This document shows, in pieces, positions 9,578-17,891 of a stretch of DNA of 64,000 bases. Position 1 is the first letter of the stretch, and each line of letters starts with the position of its first letter. Under the pieces are notes generated by a model. It had not been told where the DNA came from. It did not search any database and saw nothing but the letters and a program-made list of their open reading frames with translations. Source of the DNA: Bog-532 sp963742865 (GTDB lineage Bacteria; Actinomycetota; Actinomycetes; Streptosporangiales; Streptosporangiaceae). Made by a program: the position numbers and the translations under genes. The stretch is from contig CAVUNW010000039.1 in the NCBI GenBank assembly GCA_963742865.1, positions 1 through 64,000 of the forward strand, in the 5' to 3' direction.

Positions 9578-11705
9578 ATGACCGCAGCTCAGTACCCGTC
9601 CGCACGGCGGCTGGACCTGACCGAGGATCTGTTCGGCCACCGGGTCGGCGATCCCTACCGCTGGCTCGAAGATGCGGACAGCATGGAGACCGGTGCGTGG
9701 CTCACCGCCCAGGACGACCTGTTCCGCGGGTACGCCGACGCGCTCCCCGGAGTCGCCGCGCTGGCGGAACGGATCCTGGAGCTGACCGGGACCGGGCACA
9801 TCGGGGTCCCGGTGTGGCGGGACGACCGCCAGTTCTTCACCCGGCGGCTGCCCGGGCAGGAGCATGCCGTCCTGTGCACGCTCGATCCCGGGGCGGAGAG
9901 CGCGCGGACGCTGATCGACCCGATCGCGATCGACGCCAGCGGGCTGACCACGCTCGACGGCTGGCAGCCGGACAAGGAAGGCCGCTCCCTGGCCTACCAG
10001 CTGTCCGAGGGCGGCAGCGAGGAGTCACTGCTGCGGGTCATGGACGTGGAAACCGGCGAGCTGGCGGACGGGCCGATCGACCGCTGCCGCTACTCGCGGA
10101 TCGCGTGGCTGCCGGGCGGGAAGGCGTTCTACTACACCCGGCGGCTGCCGCCGGACGAGGTGCCCGCGGGTGAAGAGAAGTTTCACCGCCGCGTCTACCT
10201 GCACCGGGTGGGCTCACCGGCCGAGGACGACGTGATGATCTTCGGGGAGGGGCGCGACAAGACGACCTACTACTCCGCGGCGGTGAGCCGGGACGGCCGG
10301 TGGCTGACGATCAGCGCGGCCCGGGGCACGGAGCCCCGTAACGACCTGTGGATCGCCGACCTGACCAGCGTCCGACCTGGCGACCCCCGACCTGAAGGCG
10401 GTGCAGGTCGGCGCGGACGCCCGGACGGGTGTCCGGGTGGGGCGGGACGGCCGGCTGTACGTGTACACCGACGCCGGCGCGCCGCGGGGCCGGATCGCGA
10501 TCGCGGACCCGGCGAACCCGGGCCCGGAGGCCTGGCAGGACCTCGTTCCCACCGACCCCGAGGCGGTCCTGGAGGGATACGCGATCCTCGACGGCGACCA
10601 CGCGGGCCGGCCGGTGCTGCTGGTGGTGCGGACCCGGCACGCGATCGGCGAGATCACCGTGCACGACCTGGCGACGGGGGCGCGGACCGGGACCGTCCCG
10701 CTGCCGGGACCGGGCACCGTCGGCGCGCTCAGCGAACGGCCGGAAGGCGGCCACGAGGGGTGGTTCGCCTACACCGACAACACGACGCCGGCGACGGTGC
10801 TGCGCTACGACGCGAGCGCCGGCGAGACGCACGTCTGGGCCCGGCCGCCCGGCGCGGTGGAGGCGCCCGCGGTGACCGCCCGGCAGATCGCGTACCGCTC
10901 CAGCGACGGCACCGAGGTGCGGATGCTCGTCGTCAGCCGGGAGGACAGCGCCGCGGACGGCCAGTCCGGTGACGGGCGGCCGGCCGCGCCGCGCCCGACG
11001 ATCCTCTACGGGTACGGCGGCTTCGGCATCAGCCTCACCCCTGGTTACTCGTCGACGGTGCTGGCGTGGGCGGAGGCGGGTGGCGTGTACGCCATCGCCG
11101 GGCTGCGCGGCGGCAGCGAGGAAGGCGAGGAGTGGCACCGGGCCGGGATGCTCGGCCACCGGCAGAACGTCTTCGACGACTTCCACGCCGCGGCGGAGAC
11201 GCTGATCGCCGACGGCTGGACCACCCGCGACCAGCTGGGCATCTACGGCGGCTCGAACGGGGGGCTGCTGGTCGGCGCGGCGATCACGCAGCGGCCCGGC
11301 CTGTACGCGGCCGCGGTGTGCTCCGCCCCACTGCTGGACATGGTGCGGTACGAGAAGTTCGGCCTGGGCGAGACGTGGAACAGCGAATACGGCACCGCCG
11401 CCGATCCCGAGCAGCTGGGCTGGCTGCTGTCGTATTCGCCGTACCACCACGTGACCGAGGGCATGAGGTACCCGAGCGTGCTGTTCACCGTGTTCGACAA
11501 CGACACCCGGGTGGATCCGATGCACGCCCGCAAGATGTGCGCGGCGCTGCAGTACGCCACGTCGGCCCCGCCGGCGATGAGGCCCGTGCTGCTGCGGCGC
11601 GAGTCTGACGTCGGCCACTCCAGCCGGTCGGTGAGCCGTTCGGTCGCACTGTCCGCGGACGTCCTTGCCTTCCTGGCCGCGCACACCGGCCTGGCACTCC
11701 CCTGA
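9578..11705 (+). CDS. Prolyl oligopeptidase (S9A), interrupted by a single-base frameshift
   Basis: Serine peptidase that cuts after proline in peptides, normally cytoplasmic. The beta-propeller starts at ATG 9578 (FGHRVGDPYRWLEDADS) and the alpha/beta-hydrolase domain follows. GGSNGGLLVGA holds the nucleophile serine, DNDTRVDPMHARKM the aspartate, and DVGHSS the histidine; the usual GHGG is GHSS here. Homology changes frame near 10370, where one extra base separates WIADLTS from SDLATPDLKAV. Removing it restores a 708-residue protein of normal length. No start site supports an independent downstream gene. No neighbour on the same strand is closely linked. Confidence 0.85.
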
Positions 11706-11742
11706 CCACCGGCCGCCCAACGCGTCCCCGCTCGGGACGAGT

Positions 11743-11759
11743 TCACCCACCGGGGGTGA
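11743..11759. promoter_or_regulatory. Island palindrome copy 1, exact (TCACCC-ACCGG-GGGTGA)
   Basis: First copy of the recurrent 17-bp inverted repeat, with both 6-bp arms exact. It lies 80 bp upstream of the DUF3040 gene and marks the left boundary of the island. Confidence 0.75.
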
Positions 11760-11839
11760 GGCGGGACCGCCGCCCGAGGGCGAACCTGAACAAGGCGCCG
11801 CGTCTACCAGGCTGCGCCGCTGCGGGGGTGATCAGGAAC

Positions 11840-12115
11840 ATGACGGGACTGCGCAGCCGCGACCAACGGGCCCTGGGTGAGATCGAGAGGCCGCTGGCCC
11901 TGGGTGATCCCCGGCTCGAGTCCATGTTCGCGATCTTCACGACGATGACGCGGCATGAGCCAATGCCGGTGACCGAGCGGCTCACGCCCCGGCTAAGGCG
12001 GTGGCGGCGCCGCGCGCGGGCGATCATGGGTGCTCTCTTCTTCACCCCGCCGGTCACAGCCGGAATATGGGCCTATGATTCCCGCTGGGGAACGAGCGGC
12101 GAGCCCGGAAGATAA
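11840..12115 (+). CDS. DUF3040-like small membrane protein
   Basis: Protein of 91 residues. Its start, MTGLRSRDQRALGEIERPL then DPRLESMF, matches the N-terminal pattern of the actinobacterial DUF3040 family, a small cytoplasmic helix followed by membrane segments. The arginine cluster (RRWRRRAR) is followed by only one short hydrophobic stretch (ALFFTPPVTAGIWAY). DUF3040 proteins normally have two transmembrane helices, so this copy may be short or degraded. The open frame extends upstream to 11756, but that start overlaps the palindrome and adds unlike residues; ATG 11840 fits the family. Function unknown. Confidence 0.6.
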   Translation: MTGLRSRDQRALGEIERPLALGDPRLESMFAIFTTMTRHEPMPVTERLTPRLRRWRRRARAIMGALFFTPPVTAGIWAYDSRWGTSGEPGR

Positions 12116-12292
12116 AGGGAAAATAGTTAATTAGCTAAACGCCGCTGGCGCGATAGAAATCGATTGCGCACGCTATCCTTCAATCACCCACCCGGCGGCT
12201 TGTCCATAACGCGAAGCAGGACAGAACTGACGCATCAACGAGGATATAGCTGTCATGTAGCGGAACGACGGCAAACGATCACCTTAACAATT
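12116..12292. other. AT-rich intergenic segment
   Basis: Strikingly richer in A+T than the rest of the window (for example AAAATAGTTAATTAGCTAAA near 12120-12140 and TTAACAATTTTACAG near 12284-12297). It lies after the DUF3040 gene and at the 3' end of the LuxR gene. A small CGCCGCTGGCG hairpin is near 12140. No gene recognised. It could be a shared terminator region or foreign DNA. Confidence 0.4.
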
Positions 12293-14512
12293 TTACAGAA
12301 TATCTATGTCGTGTCCCCGGGAGATGGCGTCGTCGCGGCTAGATACGCCGAGTTTCCGGTAGATGGCCCGGGTATGGGTCTTGATTGTGTTCTGTGACAG
12401 GTAGAGCTGCTCGCCGATCTCGCGCAGCGACAGCGATCCGCGCAGGAGCCGCAGCACGGCCGCCTCACGATCGGTCAGTGGCGCGCCAGGCGATAGCGTG
12501 CGCGGCCGGCCCGCGAGCCGCCGTTCGGCTTTCGCCAGCCGGGCGAACTGGGCTTCGGCGCCGTCCGGCGAAGACTCAAGGATCGACCTGGCTTCGGCGA
12601 GAAGAGCGGCCGCTCCAGGCTCGTCACCGAGGCGGGCCAGCACCGGGGCCAGCCTGAGGAGAACTTCCAGGGTGACCCAGGGGCTGATGACGCGATTCTG
12701 GTGCCGGATCTCGAGCGCGCGCTCCAGCGCACGGCGCGCTTCGGTGAGCTGCCCGCGCTGCGCGGCGACCGCGCCGAACGCGGTGAAGGCGAGGGAACTT
12801 TGCGGGGCTTCGCTGAGACGCGAGTCAGCGCTGGCCACGATCTCCTGAGCCGTCCGGGCCCAGCGCTCGGCCTCGGCGGCATCTCCCTGATCGACCGCGA
12901 TCAAGGTCAGGACCGCGCACATCCAGAGGCGTATGAGCGGGATGGACGTGGCTCCCGGCGAGGCGTTGCGCGCCACCGTGGCGGCGGCATCCAGGTCACC
13001 GGACCAGTAGAGGGCCGCCGCGCATGAAGCCTGCGCCAGGGCTCGCCAGGGCGACCCCGGCTCGCTTTCCAGCGAGACGGCCCGGGCCGCGGCATTGCGC
13101 ATGGGGCCGATACCCCGGAATCCGAAGGTGCCTTCCAGCAGGGCCGCCGACGACCGGAGTGACCGGATACCGTCCGGGAGCGCCCGCTCATCCTCGCTGG
13201 CCTCGATAATTGGCAGCCAGTGCCGCAAGGATTCCTGGTCTCCGGACAGCGCCGCGGCCCACGCCGCACAATGCGCCGCGGCCGCATCAGCACGGATGAT
13301 GTCGTCCCCGAGCAGGCCCAGCCAGCTATGAACGGTCGAGACCCGGCCCGAGTCCACGTACGCGTGCCAGTGCTGAGCCATCAGGTCAATGACCCCGCCG
13401 ATGTCACCAGCGGCATACGCGTGGCTGATCGCCTCATCCGCCGAGCCTGACTGGCGGTGCCAGGCGCTGGCGCGTTTGTGCAGGGTGGAGACGATCTCCG
13501 GTTCGGACCGGCTGAGGTCGCTGCGGAGCATCTGCGCGAAGAGGTGGTGATAGCGGAACCATCGCCGCGCGTCATCGAGCGGCACGATGAAGAGGTTCTG
13601 CCGCTCGATGACGTCGATGATCTCGGCCGCGTCGGCCGACCCGGTGACGGCATCGCACAGCGGCGCGCAAAACCGGCCGAGAATCGATGTCCGGGCCAGA
13701 AACCGCCGGACTTCGACCGGCTGGCGGCTGAGTACCTCCTCGGCCAGGAAGTCTTCGACGATCCGGGTGTCACCGCTGAACTGGCGGACGACCTCACGGG
13801 GCGACGCGCGGCCGCGCAGCGAAAGAGCCGCGAGGTAGATCGCGGCGGGCCAGCCTTCGGTCAGGTCGACAAGGTCGGCCAGGTCAGGCGGGCTGAGCTC
13901 GACCCCGGCGACCGAGGCAATGAGCTGAGCGGCCTGCGGACCCGTGAAACGCAGCTCGGGCGCCCGGATCTCGGCCAGCTCCGCGGTGACCCGCAAGCGG
14001 GCCAGCGGCAGCGGCGGGTCAGCCCTCGTGATCAGGACGATCTGGACCGTCGGCGGCAGGTGCTGCAGCAAGAAGGCGAGCTGGTTGTGGCAGTCACGTT
14101 CGCTGATCACGTGGTAGTCGTCCAGCACCAGGACAACTGGCTGCGCCAGCTTGGCCAGCCCGTTGATCAGGAGCGACAGCAGCGTTTCGGCAATATCTGT
14201 CCACGGGACCGGCGCGGGGGCCACCACATCGCCGACGCCGGCCCACTGGCAAGCGCGCTGCAGCGCACAGGCGACATGCCACCACAACCGGCCGGGATCG
14301 TTGTCACCGGGATCCAGCGAGACCCAGGCGAACGGGCGGCTCTCGCCCGGACGCTGCTGCCACTGCGCGATGAGCGTCGTCTTCCCGAAGCCCGCCGGGG
14401 CGTCCACGAGCACGAGCTTGGCCGTGAGGCCGGCCAGATAATCAACGAGCTCTTCGCGCCGCACCCATTCCTCCCGGACGGCGGGAGTGTGGAGCTTCGT
14501 CTCGATAAGCAC
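12293..14512 (-). CDS. MalT-like (LAL-type) LuxR-family transcriptional regulator 1
   Basis: Protein of 739 residues with the STAND-type architecture of MalT and LAL regulators. The N-terminal ATPase has Walker A APAGFGKTT (about residue 40) and Walker B VVLVLDDYHV. A long helical repeat region follows, and the C-terminal LuxR helix-turn-helix reads LTDREAAVLRLLRG then SQNTIKTHTRAIYRKLGV. The start at ATG 14512 (MLIETKLHTPAVREEW) matches family N-termini. Such proteins bind an inducer in the repeat region, oligomerise with ATP and activate transcription. It lies at the left edge of the palindrome-bearing island, upstream of nothing else on its strand, and is a candidate regulator. The signal it senses is unknown. 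Confidence 0.9.
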   Translation of the reverse strand: MLIETKLHTPAVREEWVRREELVDYLAGLTAKLVLVDAPAGFGKTTLIAQWQQRPGESRPFAWVSLDPGDNDPGRLWWHVACALQRACQWAGVGDVVAPAPVPWTDIAETLLSLLINGLAKLAQPVVLVLDDYHVISERDCHNQLAFLLQHLPPTVQIVLITRADPPLPLARLRVTAELAEIRAPELRFTGPQAAQLIASVAGVELSPPDLADLVDLTEGWPAAIYLAALSLRGRASPREVVRQFSGDTRIVEDFLAEEVLSRQPVEVRRFLARTSILGRFCAPLCDAVTGSADAAEIIDVIERQNLFIVPLDDARRWFRYHHLFAQMLRSDLSRSEPEIVSTLHKRASAWHRQSGSADEAISHAYAAGDIGGVIDLMAQHWHAYVDSGRVSTVHSWLGLLGDDIIRADAAAAHCAAWAAALSGDQESLRHWLPIIEASEDERALPDGIRSLRSSAALLEGTFGFRGIGPMRNAAARAVSLESEPGSPWRALAQASCAAALYWSGDLDAAATVARNASPGATSIPLIRLWMCAVLTLIAVDQGDAAEAERWARTAQEIVASADSRLSEAPQSSLAFTAFGAVAAQRGQLTEARRALERALEIRHQNRVISPWVTLEVLLRLAPVLARLGDEPGAAALLAEARSILESSPDGAEAQFARLAKAERRLAGRPRTLSPGAPLTDREAAVLRLLRGSLSLREIGEQLYLSQNTIKTHTRAIYRKLGVSSRDDAISRGHDIDIL

Positions 14513-14890
14513 GTCGGGGCCTGGCCGCCGGGCGGAACGGAGGCCAGCGGGAGGCGGGGCTGATGGCAGCGGAAAAATATCGGGGCGAGCACGGGATCCG
14601 TTGCCGTTATCGTGCTGCCCCGTCTGATGAGCCCGCCGGCGGCGGAAATTCGGTGAACGGCCCGGGTACTGCTGGTGACATCCTGCTCGGCGCGGTTCAT
14701 GTTGCCCTCAGCCGGTTGCATGTTACTGCTGCCTGGGTCTGGAGCAGCGCCAACGTTTGCCCTCACGATGGCATTATCTCGCCCGATAAACAATCGAGGA
14801 CTAGGGCCTAAAGGCCTGAAATCGAATGCATTAGCGCCTGTGATCTGGGCAAACCGGCGACGCAGGTTAGATGATCCGGCTTTTCTGGGG
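14513..14890. other. Intergenic between cydB and LuxR regulator 1
   Basis: 378 bp without a convincing gene. It must contain the promoter of the LuxR regulator (minus strand) and the end of the cyd operon. A small symmetrical GGCC-TAAA-GGCC lies at 14805-14816, and two imperfect CGGTT(G)CATGTT copies lie near 14692-14720. No TCACCC-N5-GGGTGA copy is present. Confidence 0.5.
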
Positions 14891-15614
14891 CTAACTGCTG
14901 GGCGGGGCGGCAGTCCCGGCCGCCGGGGCCGACTCTGCCGGGGGGGCGCCCCCGGGTGCGGGCCCGGGCGAGGCGCCGTCCGGTGCGATCTGTGCTGAGG
15001 GGGGAAGGAATTCACGCCGGCTGAGGCGCCGCCGGAACACGTAGTAGGTCCAGGTCTGGTACGCGAGCACAAGGGGCAGGAAGATGACGACGACGACGGT
15101 CATCGCCTTGAGCGAGTACGCGCCGGACGCCGTGTTGTGAACGGTGAGGTTGTAGGCCGGGTTGGTGCTGGACACCATGACGTTGGGATACAGGTCAACG
15201 AAGATCGACACAATGCAAGACGCGATCGTGACCGTGGTGGCGGCGAAGGCGAAGCCTTCGCGGTGCTCGTAGACAAGCCATACCGCGGCGAAGGCGGCCA
15301 GCACGGCGAGCAGCTCGATGGGGTTGAGAATGGCCCCCTTGCCCGCGATCGCATGCGTCCAGGCGACGAAGGCCAGGACCGCTGCCGCGGTCAGCGGGGC
15401 GATCCGCCGGGCCAGCCGCAGGCCCGGTCGCGCATGTCGTCGGTGGTCTTCAGGGACATGAACGTCGCGCCGTGCAGCAGGCAGATCAGCACCAGGGTGA
15501 CCCCGGTGAACAGTCCGTACGGCTGCAGCAGGGTCCAGAATGACCCGGTGTAATTCTGGCTGGAGTTGATCGGCAGCCCGTGATGACGATGAACCAGAAC
15601 GGGATGAGATTCAT
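14891..15614 (-). pseudogene. cydB: Cytochrome bd oxidase subunit II, internally deleted and frameshifted
   Basis: ATG 15614 starts MNLIPFWFIVIT, the conserved CydB N-terminus, 6 bp after cydA. Near 15580 homology jumps in another frame to GLPINSSQNYTGSFW, which in intact CydB lies about 150 residues later. LHGATFMSLKTTDDMRDRA follows, and near 15420 a second shift leads into RLARRIAPLTAAA, WTHAIAGKGAIL and the C-terminus to 14891 (DLYPNVMVSS). The gene is about 724 bp against the usual 1 kb. The missing part holds several transmembrane helices, so as written the oxidase could not assemble. Intact cydA and the presence of cydDC suggest checking for an assembly collapse. Confidence 0.8.
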
Positions 15615-15620
15615 GGGCCC

Positions 15621-17006
15621 TCAATACTGGACGGCCGGCACCGGCGCGTCCGCCTCGGTATCCGCGCGGGCGGGTGGCAGCTGTTCGCGGGAGTACTTCA
15701 GCATCAGCAGCAGGTCGACTGTGGCCAGCACGCCGTAGAGCAGGACGAATCCGGCCAGGCCGATCGCGATGTCGGTGGTGCTGACCGTCGGCGAGATCCC
15801 GTTCTTGGTCAGCATGATGCCCTGCACGATCCACGGCTGCCGGCCGCTCTCGGTCAGCAGCCAGCCCGCGGTGTTCATCAGGAACGGCAGCACCGCGGCC
15901 CACACCGCCACCCACAAGAACAGCCGGGAGGTGGCGAGCCTCTTGCGCCGGATCAGCCACAGCCCCCACAGTCCCAGCAGGAAGACCAGGACCCCGGCGT
16001 AGGCCATCACCCGCATGGACCAGTACTGGATGAAAACGTCCGGCACGTAATTGCCGGGCCCGTACTGCTTGGTGTACTGCGACTGCAGGGGGTTGAGCCC
16101 GACCACCTGGCCGTTCCAGTGATTGGTGGCCAGCAGGGAGAGCAGGTGCGGGATCTCCAGGATCTGCGTCGGCGTCTGGTCCTGGTTGCCGCCGCCGATC
16201 TGGATCAGCGAGAACGAGCACGGCTGGCAGGTGCTCCACTGCGCCTCGGCCGCTGCGATCTTCATCGGCTGGTACCTGGCCTCGATCACCCCGAGCTCAT
16301 CGCCCACCAGCATGGTGAACAGGATCGCCGGGACCAGCACGACCAGCGCGAGCCGGGCCGACCGGGTAAACACCTCCCGGGCACCGCCGTGCCGCAGCTG
16401 CCACGCGGACACCGCCAGCATCACGGCCGCGCCGGTGGTCAGCGAGGCCAGCAGGACCTTCGCATACCCCCACAGGAACACCGGGTTGGTAAACAACGCC
16501 CAGATGTCGTTCAGCTGCGGCTTCCCGTTGACCATCGCGTAGCCGACCGGATGCTGCATCCAGGAGTTGGCCGCCATGATGAACGCCGCCGACAGGACAG
16601 TGCCGAGCGCGACCAGCCAGATCGTCAGCAGGTGCACCCGCCGGGACAGCTTGTCCCAGCCGAACAGCCACAGCCCCAGGAACGTCGACTCGAGGAAGAA
16701 CGCGGCCAGTCCCTCCATGGCCAGCGGGGCGCCGAAGACGTTGCCGACCAACCGCGAGTACGCCCCCCAGTTCATCCCGAACTGGAACTCCTGCACGATG
16801 CCGGTCACCACGCCGATCGCCACGTTGATGACCAGCAGCGTGCCGAAGAACTTGGTCAGGCGCAGGTAATCATCCTGCTTGGTGCGGTACCAGGCGGTCT
16901 GCAGCAAGGCAGTCAGGAACGCCAGCCCGATCGTGACCGGCACGAAGAAGAAATGATTGATCGACACAAAAGCGAACTGCCACCGCGCGAGGTCGACGTT
17001 CGTCAT
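15621..17006 (-). CDS. cydA: Cytochrome bd ubiquinol/menaquinol oxidase subunit I
   Basis: Haem-bearing subunit of the high-affinity quinol oxidase in the cytoplasmic membrane, which lets cells respire at low oxygen. The protein has 461 residues and about nine transmembrane helices. Visible family features are WQFAFVSINHFFFVPVTIG (haem-ligand His), VTGIVQEFQFGMNW, the quinol-binding loop with short-Q-loop character, and the strictly conserved ESGRQPW. It is uninterrupted from ATG 17006. cydB follows after 6 bp. A small membrane-protein gene lies 63 bp upstream on the same strand, and the exact palindrome at 17407 lies above that, so the three probably form one unit. Confidence 0.95.
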   Translation of the reverse strand: MTNVDLARWQFAFVSINHFFFVPVTIGLAFLTALLQTAWYRTKQDDYLRLTKFFGTLLVINVAIGVVTGIVQEFQFGMNWGAYSRLVGNVFGAPLAMEGLAAFFLESTFLGLWLFGWDKLSRRVHLLTIWLVALGTVLSAAFIMAANSWMQHPVGYAMVNGKPQLNDIWALFTNPVFLWGYAKVLLASLTTGAAVMLAVSAWQLRHGGAREVFTRSARLALVVLVPAILFTMLVGDELGVIEARYQPMKIAAAEAQWSTCQPCSFSLIQIGGGNQDQTPTQILEIPHLLSLLATNHWNGQVVGLNPLQSQYTKQYGPGNYVPDVFIQYWSMRVMAYAGVLVFLLGLWGLWLIRRKRLATSRLFLWVAVWAAVLPFLMNTAGWLLTESGRQPWIVQGIMLTKNGISPTVSTTDIAIGLAGFVLLYGVLATVDLLLMLKYSREQLPPARADTEADAPVPAVQY

Positions 17007-17069
17007 CTGGTCCCCCGCTTACCAAAGCCATCGGAGCGACTGGCTGGGACGGAAGCGGCAGCCGCGTGG

Positions 17070-17345
17070 TCAGGAATTAACGTCGGTCGTCACACCGTTC
17101 CGCCAGGCGGCCGTGCCGGCGGCGGCGGCGGTCCGCGCTTGCGCCCACTTGAGCTTCGCCACCTCGCTGGGGGGGACATCCATCTCCTGGACCCACCGGC
17201 GGGTGGCCGCGAGCAAATGCGCGCCGCCGACGGCCAGGCCCGCCAGGGCGATCATGGTGCCGACTCCAACGAGTCCGGCGGCGGTGATCAGCGGGCCGGT
17301 CCTGAACTCCGGCATGTTTCCCTTTTGCTGCGTCTGAGCAGACAT
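17070..17345 (-). CDS. Small membrane protein of unknown function upstream of cydA
   Basis: 91 residues, or 81 if the second ATG at 17315 is used (GGGAAAC precedes it). One long hydrophobic helix (ITAAGLVGVGTMIALAGLAV) is followed by an amphipathic region, RRWVQEMDVPPSEVAKLKWA, and an alanine-rich tail. I do not recognise a named family, although similar short proteins with this WVxEM-PPSE pattern are typical of actinomycetes. It is the first gene of the cydAB unit, 61 bp downstream of palindrome copy 2, so it may be an accessory to the oxidase or a general membrane-stress protein. Confidence 0.7.
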   Translation of the reverse strand: MSAQTQQKGNMPEFRTGPLITAAGLVGVGTMIALAGLAVGGAHLLAATRRWVQEMDVPPSEVAKLKWAQARTAAAAGTAAWRNGVTTDVNS

Positions 17346-17406
17346 GACACCATCCTGACCGTTGGTTATTGATCATCACTGTGGGCCGTGGCGGCACGTC
17401 CGGGCA

Positions 17407-17423
17407 TCACCCCGCCGGGGTGA
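17407..17423. promoter_or_regulatory. Island palindrome copy 2, exact (TCACCC-CGCCG-GGGTGA)
   Basis: Both arms are exact, and the symmetry extends one base on each side (ATCACC...GGTGAT). It lies 61 bp upstream of the small gene that begins the cydAB unit (minus strand). Confidence 0.8.
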
Positions 17424-17458
17424 TTACCTCCGGGGCCGGCGGACTCACCGCAGGCAGA

Positions 17459-17475
17459 TCACCCAGCAGGGGTGA
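17459..17475. promoter_or_regulatory. Island palindrome copy 3, exact (TCACCC-AGCAG-GGGTGA)
   Basis: Second exact copy, 35 bp after copy 2 in the same divergent region and 35 bp upstream of GTG 17511 on the plus strand. One site per direction suggests independent control of the two divergent units. Confidence 0.8.
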
Positions 17476-17510
17476 AGCGACCGCGAGCCGCGACGGCCAC
17501 AGTGGGGCGT

Positions 17511-17858
17511 GTGAGCGAACACTATGACGTGATCATTGTGGGCACCGGCGCCGGGAATGGCCATTGGGCAACATCGCTCAACCACATCGGGATCGCCGAA
17601 CACCACGTCCTGGACAAGAACTTCTACGCGAGCATGGACATCCCCGTGGCCGGTAACGCCCACCAGTCGGGTACCTGCCGGTTCGGCACCGACTCGGCCA
17701 CCTCGGTGCTCGACGTCAACTGCAAAGCGCACGAGGTCGACAACCTGTACGTCGTCGACACGAGTTTCTTCCCGAGCATCGGAGCCGTGAACCCGGCACT
17801 GACCGCCATCGCCAACGCCATCCGTGTGGGCGAGCATCTGCTGAGCCGGATGGCCTGA
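17511..17858 (+). pseudogene. GMC oxidoreductase reduced to its two ends (in-frame deletion)
   Basis: GTG 17511 opens with SEHYDVIIVGTGAGN, the FAD-binding beta-alpha-beta start of a GMC (glucose-methanol-choline) oxidoreductase. After about 15 residues the sequence passes in frame into the family's C-terminal domain: NAHQSGTCRFGTDS, VVDTSFFPSIGAVNPALTAI and a terminal helix. The protein is about 115 residues, whereas GMC enzymes are about 500, so nearly the whole FAD and substrate domain is lost (junction near 17555). It stays open and keeps an operator, so a product could be made, but oxidoreductase activity is not expected. Followed by the GH15 gene on the same strand. Confidence 0.75.
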
Positions 17859-17891
17859 GCGGCATCGCCACGACCACGAAAAGAGGCAACA

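Noticed and set aside
12184..12200. TCACCC followed by ACCCG and GCGGCT near 12184
   Set aside because: Only the left arm matches, no gene starts downstream on either strand at the usual distance, so it is treated as chance.
15391..16239. Long minus-strand open frame of 282 codons
   Set aside because: Only its last 60 codons are real (CydB); the rest is cydA read in another frame.
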